Origin: CAYJBH01 sp964369965
Lineage (GTDB): Bacteria; Bacillota; Clostridia; Oscillospirales; Ruminococcaceae
Direction of reading: 5' to 3'
Assembly: GCA_964369965.1 (NCBI GenBank)
Contig: CAYJGF010000001.1
Coordinates: 186,001-250,000, forward strand
Length of the DNA stretch: 64,000 nt
Shown here: one piece after another, positions 51,766 to 60,458 of the stretch
How positions within the stretch are numbered: the stretch's first letter is position 1
Layout: each line of letters starts with the position of its first letter
Program-made: the position numbers and the translations under genes
Notes under the pieces: generated by a model
The model's database searches: none
Seen by the model: the letters and a program-made list of their open reading frames with translations, nothing else
What the model was told of the DNA's origin: nothing

Positions 51766-52726
51766 TACGACACCCAAAGTTGCACAAAACATCGACGCAA
51801 CCAACGTCGCAATAGAGGAGGATGTTGCCGAGCCTAAAGTGGAGGAAAGCCTCGATCAAAATGTATCGGTAGATGAAGTCTCGGATGTAGTTGCGGATAA
51901 AGATGAGACGATAGAGCGAACCGAACAGGTTGAGGACACCGAGCAACCGGAAGTCGCCGAGCAACCGGAAGCTACCGAGCAGCCGGAAGCTACCGAGCAA
52001 CCGGAAGTCTCCGAGCAGCCGGAAGCCCCCGAGCAACCGGAAGCTACCGAGCAGCCGGAAGCTACCGAAAGCGATGAGGATACCGACGATACCGCTAACT
52101 CGCCCATCGTCGAGGAGGAACCCTCGCTTGAAACCGACAATAAAAAGCCGTCTGAATCAAAAATGAAATTGCCGGACAATATTTGGGTTCAAAGGGCGTA
52201 TCCGGTCGGAATTTTAGTGGCTATCTGTCTTGTTGCGACACTGCTACTCAGTGTGACGAACTCGGTCACCGCACCGGTCATTGAATACAATACCGCGCGT
52301 GCGGAGCAGGAGACGATGACACTTTTATTCCCCGAGGCGGACAACTTTGAGCCGATAGAGCTAACCGAGGATATGTCGCTACTCGCAGACCGAGCATTTC
52401 TTTCAACCGCCGACGGCGAAACATTGGGTTATCTTGTGTTTACCTCCTCAAAAGGATATGGAGGTGAGGTGCCGGTCTTTGTATCATTTGATGTCGAGGG
52501 GGCTTTGCAGGCAGTCAGCATAGGTGCTAACTCCGAGACGCCCGGCATCGGCGACCGGATCTATGAGCCGGACTTTACGGCGCAGTTTGTCGGTCTCACC
52601 ACCGAGCTTGCATCGTCCGACTATGTGTCAATAAGTGGTGCGACCTACTCCTCCGGCGCGGTTTATGAATCGGTTAACAAGGCTCTATCTATTATTACCG
52701 CACTGAACGCACCGAGCGAGGAATAA
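51740..52726 (+). CDS. rnfG: Rnf complex subunit G with long repetitive N-terminal extension
   Basis: The protein has 328 residues, about 130 more than a typical RnfG. Residues 1-145 are a charged extension with seven tandem EQPExx hexapeptides (about 68-109). A membrane helix follows (about 154-175), then the flavoprotein domain with T302 in SGATYSS, the covalent FMN site. The start is a TTG at 51740 behind GGGAGG, inside rnfD. The extension lies on the cytoplasmic side by the positive-inside rule. Confidence 0.93.
   Translation: MANKRKKRSTTPKVAQNIDATNVAIEEDVAEPKVEESLDQNVSVDEVSDVVADKDETIERTEQVEDTEQPEVAEQPEATEQPEATEQPEVSEQPEAPEQPEATEQPEATESDEDTDDTANSPIVEEEPSLETDNKKPSESKMKLPDNIWVQRAYPVGILVAICLVATLLLSVTNSVTAPVIEYNTARAEQETMTLLFPEADNFEPIELTEDMSLLADRAFLSTADGETLGYLVFTSSKGYGGEVPVFVSFDVEGALQAVSIGANSETPGIGDRIYEPDFTAQFVGLTTELASSDYVSISGATYSSGAVYESVNKALSIITALNAPSEE
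51941..52066 (+). repeat. Seven 18-bp tandem repeats inside rnfG
   Basis: The unit GAGCAACCGGAAGCTACC is repeated seven times with few changes, encoding EQPE followed by AT, VA, VS or AP. The repeat stays in frame, so slippage would change hexapeptide number rather than cause frameshifts. Confidence 0.92.
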
Positions 52727-52753
52727 ATCAACCGAAAGGATAAATTAGATATT

Positions 52754-53551
52754 ATGTCAACAAAGGTCAAGGATCTCTTTTTAAAGGGTATTCTGCTTGA
52801 AAACCCGGTACTTCGACTAATTATCGGTGTCTGTCCGACACTCGCCGTCACCACCAAAGCGACCAACGGTCTCGGCATGGGATTGGCGGCGACGTTTGTG
52901 CTGTTATGCTCCAACGTTGTTATATCTTCTTTAAGAAATATAATACCGAGCAAGGTGAGGATACCTGCTTATATTACCGTTATCGCTACCTTTGTTACAT
53001 TGGTGCAGATGATTGTGGAGGCGCATCTGCCGGAGCTGAATGCGGCGCTTGGAATATTTCTTCCACTTATAGTCGTTAACTGCATTATTCTCGGTCGTGC
53101 CGAGATGTTCGCCTCTAAAAACAATGTTTTGCTCAGCGCGGTGGACGGTCTTGCGATGGGCATAGGATTTACTATAACGTTGATACTTATGGCCGGCATA
53201 CGTGAACTTCTCGGTACAGGGAAGTTATTCGACATAACAATCACTGCCGATATTATCGAGCCTATGGGCATATTTATAGCACCTGCCGGCGGATTTTTTG
53301 TGTACGGTATACTCATCGCACTTGCACTGCAACTGGAAAAGATACCATTTTTCGGACCTGCGCCAAAACACCCCGGTTGTGTCGGTTGCCCGTCAGAAAA
53401 CGGTTGCATGGCATTTGATCGAGAGGATGGTCTTTCCACCGCCGTCTCGGAAAATGAGGGGGACAACATCCATTCGGTTGATCCGGTCGCTACCACACCG
53501 GAGCAGGCGGAAAATCAGGCTTATAACAAAGAGATGGAGAGTGTGCAATGA
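52754..53551 (+). CDS. rnfE: Rnf complex subunit E
   Basis: The 265-residue membrane protein has six helices and the conserved LIIGVCPTLAVTT and PLIVVNCIILGRAE segments whose cysteines bind a membrane-embedded Fe-S cluster between RnfA and RnfE. A hydrophilic C-terminal tail with CVGCPSENGC is characteristic of many clostridial homologues. It overlaps rnfA by 4 nt. Confidence 0.95.
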   Translation: MSTKVKDLFLKGILLENPVLRLIIGVCPTLAVTTKATNGLGMGLAATFVLLCSNVVISSLRNIIPSKVRIPAYITVIATFVTLVQMIVEAHLPELNAALGIFLPLIVVNCIILGRAEMFASKNNVLLSAVDGLAMGIGFTITLILMAGIRELLGTGKLFDITITADIIEPMGIFIAPAGGFFVYGILIALALQLEKIPFFGPAPKHPGCVGCPSENGCMAFDREDGLSTAVSENEGDNIHSVDPVATTPEQAENQAYNKEMESVQ

Positions 53552-54144
53552 CGGCTGAACTCGCAGTAATATTTTTCGGTATAATACTGGTTGACAACTA
53601 TGTGCTGGTCAAATTCCTCGGCATATGTCCCTTTCTCGGGGTTTCAAAAAAGTTAAATTCGGCGGTCGGCATGAGCTGTGCCGTCATTGTGGTCATGGTG
53701 CTCGCCACAGCGGTCACCCATCCGCTCTACACCTATCTGCTCGCACCGAACGGTCTTGACTATCTCTCCACCATCAGCTTTATTTTGGTCATTGCAACGC
53801 TTGTCCAGCTGGTGGAGATTATGTTAAAACGATTCATCCCTCCCCTTTACAAAGCACTGGGTATCTATCTGCCTCTTATAACCACCAACTGTGCCATCCT
53901 CGGTGTTACACTTTTAAACATCGACAACGAATACAACTATCTTGAAAGTCTTGTCAACGCATTCGGTGCCGGCGTGGGCTTTCTGGTTGCGATGGTCATG
54001 TTCGCCGGTGTTCGCCGTCGACTTGAAAACGCAAAACCTCCGAAGGCATTCGTCGGTCTGCCACTCACGTTGGTCGCGGCAAGTATAGTATCGGTCTCGT
54101 TCATGGGTTTTGGCGGAATTATTGAAAACCTTTTTAACGTCTAA
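53548..54144 (+). CDS. rnfA: Rnf complex subunit A
   Basis: The 198-residue membrane protein has six helices, with the LVKFLGICPFLGVSKK and LITTNCAILGV motifs holding the RnfA half of the intramembrane cluster. The ATG overlaps the rnfE stop (ATGA). Confidence 0.96.
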   Translation: MTAELAVIFFGIILVDNYVLVKFLGICPFLGVSKKLNSAVGMSCAVIVVMVLATAVTHPLYTYLLAPNGLDYLSTISFILVIATLVQLVEIMLKRFIPPLYKALGIYLPLITTNCAILGVTLLNIDNEYNYLESLVNAFGAGVGFLVAMVMFAGVRRRLENAKPPKAFVGLPLTLVAASIVSVSFMGFGGIIENLFNV

Positions 54145-54178
54145 CACTCCCCAAAAAAGAAAGGAATGGAAAGTAATC

Positions 54179-54997
54179 ATGACAATAGTCATACCTGTTT
54201 TAATAATAGTTGCGCTCGGCGGTGTCGGTGGTGTGATACTTGTGGTCTTTTCCGAGCTGTTTAACGTCCCCAAAGACGAGCGTATCACACAGTTGGAGGA
54301 GGTTTTGCCGGGTGCTAACTGCGGTGCTTGCGGCTTTGCGGGGTGTTCCGACTATGCCGAGGCGATAGCTGACGGCAGAACCGAGACTCTCAACCTATGT
54401 ACCCCCGGCGGCAACACCGTCGCCCTCGCTATAGGTAAAATCATGGGGCAGTCGGTCGACGCGGTCGAGACTAAAAAGGCGGTCATTGCCTGTCAAGGTA
54501 ACTATTCCAACACCTCCGACAAGTATTTGTACAGTGGTATTTCCAGCTGTTCTTCCAGTGCTACCATGTTCTCCGGCAGGAGTGTATGTCCTTATGGGTG
54601 CCTTGGATACGGCGATTGCATGACGGTATGTAAGTTTGACGCGATCACGGTGTCGGACGGTCTTGCGGTCATCGACCCACAAAAATGTACCGGTTGCGGT
54701 GCATGTGTCGCGAAATGTCCTAAAAGTATAATAACGATGGTCTACGGTGACAAAAGTCAGGTTGTGCTCTGTTACAACAAGGACCGCGGCAATATAACGC
54801 GAAAAGCGTGTAGTGCAGGATGTATCGGTTGCATGAAGTGCACCAAGGTCTGCCCCGTCGAGCCAAAGGCTATTTCGGTTAATAACTTTAACGCTGTTAT
54901 TGATTCCGAACTGTGTATAGGATGTGGCAAGTGCAGTGATACATGCCCCGTCAAATGCATATCCGAAAGGGTTAAACAGGAGTCCATGCCGGTGTAA
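54179..54997 (+). CDS. rnfB: Rnf complex subunit B, ferredoxin-type
   Basis: The 272-residue protein has an N-terminal membrane helix (about 3-25), the four-cysteine motif GANCGACGFAGC, a further Cys-rich region (PYGCLGYGDC) and several 4Fe-4S motifs (CTGCGACVAKCP, CIGCMKCTKVCP, CIGCGKCSDTCP). It takes electrons from reduced ferredoxin. GAAAGGA at 54159-54165 gives a 13-nt spacing to ATG 54179; the ATG directly behind GAAAGGA (54166) is out of frame. It is the last rnf gene. Confidence 0.95.
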   Translation: MTIVIPVLIIVALGGVGGVILVVFSELFNVPKDERITQLEEVLPGANCGACGFAGCSDYAEAIADGRTETLNLCTPGGNTVALAIGKIMGQSVDAVETKKAVIACQGNYSNTSDKYLYSGISSCSSSATMFSGRSVCPYGCLGYGDCMTVCKFDAITVSDGLAVIDPQKCTGCGACVAKCPKSIITMVYGDKSQVVLCYNKDRGNITRKACSAGCIGCMKCTKVCPVEPKAISVNNFNAVIDSELCIGCGKCSDTCPVKCISERVKQESMPV

Positions 54998-55054
54998 GGG
55001 TGGGGTTTTGTTGAATATTTATTGTAAAACATTTTTGATAGTTCGCCTTTTTTT

Positions 55055-55102
55055 GACAGAATGAATGCCCTCCTGTAAAAGGAGGGCATTCTCATTTCTG
55101 TC
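55055..55102. terminator. Long hairpin between convergent rnfB and GH120 genes
   Basis: GAATGCCCTCC (55063-55073) pairs perfectly with GGAGGGCATTC (55081-55091). Outside a small internal loop GACAGAA (55055-55061) pairs with TTCTGTC (55096-55102). T-runs next to it are short, so termination strength is uncertain, but position and stem suit a shared terminator. Confidence 0.75.
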
Positions 55103-55134
55103 GGCAAGGTTTTGGTCTTTATTACGATTTAGTT

Positions 55135-57081
55135 TTACCAAACCTTAACGCTGTTTTTCCCTGCGATAAGTTTAGCGAACGGGCCTGCAACTGCTTTACC
55201 CTCACGCTTATTGCCGTTGTAATCGGTGTCAAAGACTATCATTTTGCCGTCACAATCGTCGTATACTCCCTGTGATATGCGGGTCGAGCCGAGATCCTCG
55301 GTTCTTTTTATGCATGTATCAAATGACGCAAAATCCTCCGGCAATTCTATTTCGATAAAAACTTCCGCTCCCTTTTCTACCACCTTGCAGTTTGGATTTA
55401 TTGCGCTTTCAAGGTAGCGTTTTTCCGACTTGTAGATGGTAGCGCCGTTAAAATAAACATTGTCGGCGGCATAGACCGGCTGTTTTACATCGATATGTCT
55501 CATATGGTCGTTCAGGATACCATACTCGTCAATGAGGCGGATATACTCGTCATAATCGCCAACGTGCTCGTCATAGACCGAGGTGCCGCTAACAAGACTT
55601 TTCGGAATGACGTCGGAATTGATAAAGATATTGTTATAGAGACGGTCGTCACCGCTGTAGGTATAGGCAAATCCCATCAAGCGAGTGGAATGTGGTTGAT
55701 GATAAGGGGTGGAGCGGTCCAACACGTCGATCATGCGCGTGCCGCCACAGCAGAGGTTGTTGATATACGCCGTGCCCTGTGCGGCGTTGTCAAAGGTGTA
55801 ATCAGAGCCGAAGATATTGTTGTCGACGGTGCACGGACCGTGGGTGACCTCCACAAATAAATCACGCTCGTTGCGGTAGAAAAGATTGCGTGAGACGCGA
55901 GTGCCCTGCGCCTGCCAGTCCAGCCATATGCCGAGCGTGCAGTCGTTTATCCTGTTGTGCTCAATTCTGGTATCGACCGCGGCGTGCATCTTTATGCCGG
56001 CGATCTCGTATCCGAAAAATTCGTGCTTCATCGCTATGCTGTAGATGTGATTGTCGTGTACATGACAAAATGCAGATCCCATATGACCCACAACACCGTT
56101 TTGACCGCAGTCGTATATCTTGTTATAGCGCACGGTGTGGGAGCCTACCTTTTCCTTTGTCCAGCCGTTGTCGAGGGCACGGAATACGCACTCCAACTGA
56201 TATTGATAGCCCGGTTTGCGTGGGCATATTGAGGACTCGTTATGGCCGGTGGATATCTCCTTGCCAAGGCTGACCGCACTGCACTTTGCGTCATGAATGA
56301 CATTATTTTCAATAATCCAACCCTTGCTCCAGTTAGGTCCGATTAATCCCGGTTGATCGCCGGTCGGAGGCGCCCAGCCGCACGCCGCCTGTGAGAGTTC
56401 AAAGCCGGATACCGTGATGTAGTTGATGCCGGTTATTGCAGGATAAAAAACGCTGCGTCGCACGTTAATCTCGGTGAGCTCTTTGTTGGGGTCACTGCCG
56501 TTAAAGTCGGCATATATGACGGTTTTTTCGACGTCCACCTCGGCGAGCCACTTGTACAGTGTGCCGTCCGGATTCGGTATCAGCTCTTTTTTGGTGCTCC
56601 AAGGTGGGGCAAATCCCTCATACCTCTTGTCCTTGCTCTTAAGGTCGTTCATGTCGTACGCCTCATAGAACGAGTTACCGTTCATATATACATCGCCAAG
56701 GTGTAAAACTCTGTCGGAGGGTAGCGGATGTATCAGCCAGTCGCCCCACAGCGTCTCTTTATATGGGTTGTACTCGCCAAAATAGCTGTTTGGCAAGGTT
56801 ACGCGCCAGATATCGCCGTCAAATTTCTCCCAGCTTTCAATGCGCTCACTGCCCTTTATGACCACCTTTTCCCCCTCGGCGGCTCTGTAGGTGATACGCT
56901 CGAAATCGCTGTTTCCGCCAAACGCCGGTTTGACCCACTCACGATATTCTCCCTCATGCACAATAACGGTATCGCCGGGGAATGCGATGTCCGCCGCCCT
57001 TTGAATGGTCAAAAAGGGTGCTGATTCGGTGCCGGGGTTTTGGTCAGTGCCGGTTTTGCTGATGTGATAAATGTTTGCCAT
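55135..57081 (-). CDS. GH120 beta-xylosidase (right-handed parallel beta-helix)
   Basis: The 648-residue protein has no signal peptide. It matches the GH120 xylosidase of Thermoanaerobacterium along its length: HEGEYREWVKP, ERITYRAAEGEKVVIKGSER, GPNWSKGWIIE, CGQNGVVGHMG and SRNLFYRNERD. D388 (WLDWQAQG) and E411 (FVEVTHGP) are 23 residues apart, as are the nucleophile D382 and acid/base E405 of that enzyme. It would hydrolyse xylo-oligosaccharides in the cytoplasm. The comparison is from memory. A response regulator gene starts 11 nt upstream. Confidence 0.9.
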   Translation of the reverse strand: MANIYHISKTGTDQNPGTESAPFLTIQRAADIAFPGDTVIVHEGEYREWVKPAFGGNSDFERITYRAAEGEKVVIKGSERIESWEKFDGDIWRVTLPNSYFGEYNPYKETLWGDWLIHPLPSDRVLHLGDVYMNGNSFYEAYDMNDLKSKDKRYEGFAPPWSTKKELIPNPDGTLYKWLAEVDVEKTVIYADFNGSDPNKELTEINVRRSVFYPAITGINYITVSGFELSQAACGWAPPTGDQPGLIGPNWSKGWIIENNVIHDAKCSAVSLGKEISTGHNESSICPRKPGYQYQLECVFRALDNGWTKEKVGSHTVRYNKIYDCGQNGVVGHMGSAFCHVHDNHIYSIAMKHEFFGYEIAGIKMHAAVDTRIEHNRINDCTLGIWLDWQAQGTRVSRNLFYRNERDLFVEVTHGPCTVDNNIFGSDYTFDNAAQGTAYINNLCCGGTRMIDVLDRSTPYHQPHSTRLMGFAYTYSGDDRLYNNIFINSDVIPKSLVSGTSVYDEHVGDYDEYIRLIDEYGILNDHMRHIDVKQPVYAADNVYFNGATIYKSEKRYLESAINPNCKVVEKGAEVFIEIELPEDFASFDTCIKRTEDLGSTRISQGVYDDCDGKMIVFDTDYNGNKREGKAVAGPFAKLIAGKNSVKVW

Positions 57082-57092
57082 AATCTCTCCTT

Positions 57093-58574
57093 TTATTGTC
57101 TGTTTTTATATTGCGACGGGGAAATCCCCGTATGCTTTTTAAATGTGATGGAAAAATAATTGTTGTCGTTAAAACCTACCATCTGTGCAATCTGATAGGT
57201 TTTGAGGTTGGTGGTTAGCAACAACAGCTTTGCCTGTTCCATCCTTTTTCTTACAATATACTCATTACACCCCTCGTTGCACACCTGTTTAAACAGGCGC
57301 GAAAGATAGTTGGGCGAAATAAATAAATTTGCCGCAATCCCCTTGACCGTGAGGTTGTCGCAAAGGTGTTCTCGAATGTACCTTTTTGCATCTTCTATGA
57401 GCCGGTGGTTGTCCGCCGTCTCCTTTTCATGGAGGTTCATGATGAAGTTGCGAGTCACCTCAAACAGCTCATCTTTTGGGATATTGATAATGCTGGACGC
57501 AAAGAGATTGAGGCTCTCGCCGTCCTGCTCACCCACAAATTTGAGATAAGAAAAATATATGTCACAGGCAGTCTCAAAACAAAGTCGGCGCACCGTCGAG
57601 TCGGAGAATTCGGCGCCGGTCAACCGCTCCGCGAAGCTGTCAAAGGTTTTTAAAAGCAGTTCGCTGTCCCCGACACTGCTTGAGAGGAGTTTGCGTAAAG
57701 CGGTTATATCCTCACTGTTTTGTTTTTTGTGCGATCCCTTTTCCCGCTTTATATTCAGCTCGTTTTTCAGTGTTAAATAGACCTTGTGTATGTCATTTAT
57801 TTCGATGAATTGTGGTGAAATGATTATGTCGGGGGATAACTCAAAATTATTTTCCAGCAATTCCAGCACTAAATTTATATCTTGTCTTGTATCCTCATGC
57901 GCTTTGTTTGAAAAGAGAAGGGCACATACCGAGCCATCCTTATCGCAAAAGGTCACCCCATAGCCGTTCCTGTCAAAACTCTCGACGCATATGCTGTGTA
58001 TCATGGTCATATTAAAGCTATAGTTGCCGCTTTCTACAGCGGTACCGGACGGGAAAATTACAAGACGAAAAGCAATTATCTTTTTATCGGAGAAAAACTC
58101 TAAAAAGGACTCTTTGGTGTCTGCATGACCCTGTATGGCATCCTGCATAATTTTTTCCAACCGTAGACGCCCGTTAAGGTCGCTCAAAAGCTCGTTTTTA
58201 TCGCTAATATCATTTTTTACATTCTCTATAGCCTCAAACAGTTCCGATTCGTCCACCGGTTTTAATAAAAACTCGTCCACCTTTAACCGCAGGCAGTCCC
58301 GTGCATAGTCAAACGAATTAAAACCCGTCAATACAACGGTTTTTATCATCGGGCTGATTTTCTTTGCAAGTTCTATCAGCTCAATGCCGTTCATGGAGGA
58401 CATATAGATATCGGTAAGCAAAATATCCGGCTTGTATTCACCGATTATGCGAAGTCCCTCGGTTGCAGATGCGGCGGTATAGACCTCCGAAATGTCAAGC
58501 TCTTCCCACGGCATGGAGTTTTTTATCCCCATGCGTATCATCTCCTCGTCGTCGACTATCAGTATTCTATGCAT
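57093..58574 (-). CDS. Response regulator with AraC-type DNA-binding domain (YesN-like)
   Basis: The 493-residue protein has an N-terminal receiver domain (D8, D9, phospho-acceptor D55, K105 in LLKPVD), a long central region and a C-terminal AraC helix-turn-helix pair (about 390-493, KGIAANLFISPNYLSRLFKQ). It is the partner of the sensor kinase encoded 21 nt upstream. By context it should activate xylosidase and uptake genes. Confidence 0.93.
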   Translation of the reverse strand: MHRILIVDDEEMIRMGIKNSMPWEELDISEVYTAASATEGLRIIGEYKPDILLTDIYMSSMNGIELIELAKKISPMIKTVVLTGFNSFDYARDCLRLKVDEFLLKPVDESELFEAIENVKNDISDKNELLSDLNGRLRLEKIMQDAIQGHADTKESFLEFFSDKKIIAFRLVIFPSGTAVESGNYSFNMTMIHSICVESFDRNGYGVTFCDKDGSVCALLFSNKAHEDTRQDINLVLELLENNFELSPDIIISPQFIEINDIHKVYLTLKNELNIKREKGSHKKQNSEDITALRKLLSSSVGDSELLLKTFDSFAERLTGAEFSDSTVRRLCFETACDIYFSYLKFVGEQDGESLNLFASSIINIPKDELFEVTRNFIMNLHEKETADNHRLIEDAKRYIREHLCDNLTVKGIAANLFISPNYLSRLFKQVCNEGCNEYIVRKRMEQAKLLLLTTNLKTYQIAQMVGFNDNNYFSITFKKHTGISPSQYKNRQ

Positions 58575-58595
58575 TATCGTTTCCTGTAAAATTTA

Positions 58596-60338
58596 TCAAA
58601 GATTCATCGGTATGCGAACGGTGACGGTGATACCGCCCCCCTCGTTGGTGCTGTAATGAAGTCCGTATTGCTCGCCAAACATAAACTTTAATCGTCGGTG
58701 AACGTTGGTAACTCCAAAACCAATTAGGTTTAGATCCTGTTGTAAAGAGCGGTTCAGCTGTTCGATATTCTGCGCCGACATGCCCACACCGTTGTCTGAG
58801 ATTTTAATTATTAGTTCCTCTCCCATCCCGCTTGCGCAAATATTTAGATTGCCGATGCGATTGTTTTGGATTTTTATCCCGTGATATATCGCGTTTTCAA
58901 GGAGTGGTTGCAAGGTGATTTTAGGGACCTTTGCGGATAAAAACTCCTGCGGAATATCGACGTTAAAATGCACGATGTTGCCGTATCTTATATTCTGTAT
59001 AACGATGTAAGATTTTGAGTGTTCCAACTCCATCGCAAGGTCAATGATGTCCTCCCCCTCGCTAAGGCATATTCTGTAATATTTTGAAAGGGCTTTTATC
59101 AAGGTGGAGCTTTTTTCATCCTTGTTTGACTTTGCCTGCCAGTGGATACATTCCAGTGTGTTGTACAAAAAATGTGGTTGTATCTGGGATTGCATCAACT
59201 TCAAACGTATACCGGAAATCTGTTGTTCCTCCTCCTTGACCTGCGCCATTAGCAGATCTATTCGCTCCACCATGGTATTAAATCCGTCGTTAAGGGTTTT
59301 TAGATCTTCACCCACCTGCATTTCCTCCACCTGAATGGTGGTATCACCATCGGCGACCTGCGCCATCTTGCTGATTATGATTTTTAAGGGGGTGAAAAGG
59401 TTGCCGACTCCAATATCAACCAAAACAAGGTTTATTACAAGGATGATTATTGCTAAGATGATAACCAAAAGGTTGGTGAAAAATGTCGTCCTGTTTATAT
59501 CCTGTTGAGAAACGGAGGCGAGGCTGTAGTACGGCCAACCGCTAACCTCCTCATAAATATAGATTGTATCCCCAAAGTTAAAACTACCCAAACGTTCGTC
59601 GAGCGGCTCATTTTCAAAATCGTACGCTATCTCGTCACTGCCGAGCATTCTACCATAACGGTCGATTATATCATACTCCACAAAAAGGTCGCTTGTCTCA
59701 AAAAAATCGGTGGCGGAGCTGTTGATGCCTATGCAGAGCAACCCCTCCTCCTGTGCGATTTGCATGGTGTCATACATCGGCATGTACATATTAATAGTAT
59801 TGACATTGCCACCGACATAGGCATCGCTTTGAGTTAAGTTAAAAGTGCTGTTCCCCACCGGCTTTGCAGACAGATAATCGGAGTTAAATGCAGTTACAAA
59901 GCGGCTGTAGTTGCCCTCCAGCACACCGGTATAGACAAAATAGTCGGTCCTGTTATTTTTCAGTGCTATGTATGCTATTTCGGGATTGGATTCCGCCGCA
60001 CTTTGCAAAATGCCGACAATGTCCTCCGCCAGCTCCCAATAACGAGGGTCGGAGGTATCATTAAGGCTGATAAACTCTTGAACCGAGTCGTTAATATTGA
60101 TACTATAATATAGTGCCCTGCAAACATTTAGCGACGCCGAGATACTCCTTGCTGCACCGCTATTGGCATCGTCCACCACCGAACGTGTCTGCTCATTTAT
60201 CATTTGACCGAACACAAGGCTGTTGAGGGTGACAAGCAAAACCGTGACAGCGATAATCGCAACACTTATCATTATCTTGATTTTTTTATCAAGACTAAAA
60301 TAGTTGTATCTTTTTATGGGGGAAATAAACCTTTTCAT
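58596..60338 (-). CDS. Sensor histidine kinase (YesM-like, His_kinase family)
   Basis: The protein has about 580 residues: a short cytoplasmic N terminus, a first membrane helix (about 23-45), an extracytoplasmic sensor domain (about 46-275), a second helix (about 280-305), HAMP, and a kinase domain with the phospho-acceptor in QPHFLYNTLE and the ATP-binding ISDNGVGMS. YesM-type kinases sense oligosaccharides, often through a binding protein. The ATG at 60338 is preferred to an in-frame TTG at 60356; no ribosome-binding site is evident for either. Confidence 0.9.
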   Translation of the reverse strand: MKRFISPIKRYNYFSLDKKIKIMISVAIIAVTVLLVTLNSLVFGQMINEQTRSVVDDANSGAARSISASLNVCRALYYSININDSVQEFISLNDTSDPRYWELAEDIVGILQSAAESNPEIAYIALKNNRTDYFVYTGVLEGNYSRFVTAFNSDYLSAKPVGNSTFNLTQSDAYVGGNVNTINMYMPMYDTMQIAQEEGLLCIGINSSATDFFETSDLFVEYDIIDRYGRMLGSDEIAYDFENEPLDERLGSFNFGDTIYIYEEVSGWPYYSLASVSQQDINRTTFFTNLLVIILAIIILVINLVLVDIGVGNLFTPLKIIISKMAQVADGDTTIQVEEMQVGEDLKTLNDGFNTMVERIDLLMAQVKEEEQQISGIRLKLMQSQIQPHFLYNTLECIHWQAKSNKDEKSSTLIKALSKYYRICLSEGEDIIDLAMELEHSKSYIVIQNIRYGNIVHFNVDIPQEFLSAKVPKITLQPLLENAIYHGIKIQNNRIGNLNICASGMGEELIIKISDNGVGMSAQNIEQLNRSLQQDLNLIGFGVTNVHRRLKFMFGEQYGLHYSTNEGGGITVTVRIPMNL

Positions 60339-60344
60339 ACTGTT

Positions 60345-60373
60345 ATTGTAGCACAATATATGTGTGCGCGCAA
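60345..60373 (-). promoter_or_regulatory. Candidate promoter of the kinase-regulator-GH120 operon
   Basis: On the minus strand TTGCGC (60368-60373) and TACAAT (60345-60350) are 17 nt apart. The expected start of transcription falls on or next to the ATG at 60338, so the mRNA may be leaderless. Confidence 0.45.
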
Positions 60374-60399
60374 GAGGGAAAACATAAAGGTGGTACTCA

Positions 60400-60428
60400 T
60401 TGACAAAAACGCATTATTAGTTTAAAAT
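60400..60428 (+). promoter_or_regulatory. Promoter of the GT2-DUF5711-cvpA operon
   Basis: TTGACA (60400-60405) and TAAAAT (60423-60428) are 17 nt apart, 30 nt before the start codon, which has AAAGGAAC upstream. Confidence 0.75.
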
Positions 60429-60458
60429 ATACTATAGTAAAACAACTAAAAAAGGAAC

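Noticed and set aside
51941..52066. Possible CRISPR-like array
   Set aside because: The 18-bp units are directly adjacent with no spacers and encode in-frame hexapeptides of rnfG.
51856..52179. Minus-strand frame of 107 codons rich in Ser, Gly and Cys
   Set aside because: It is the complement of the EQPExx repeat region of rnfG; its repeats only mirror that gene.
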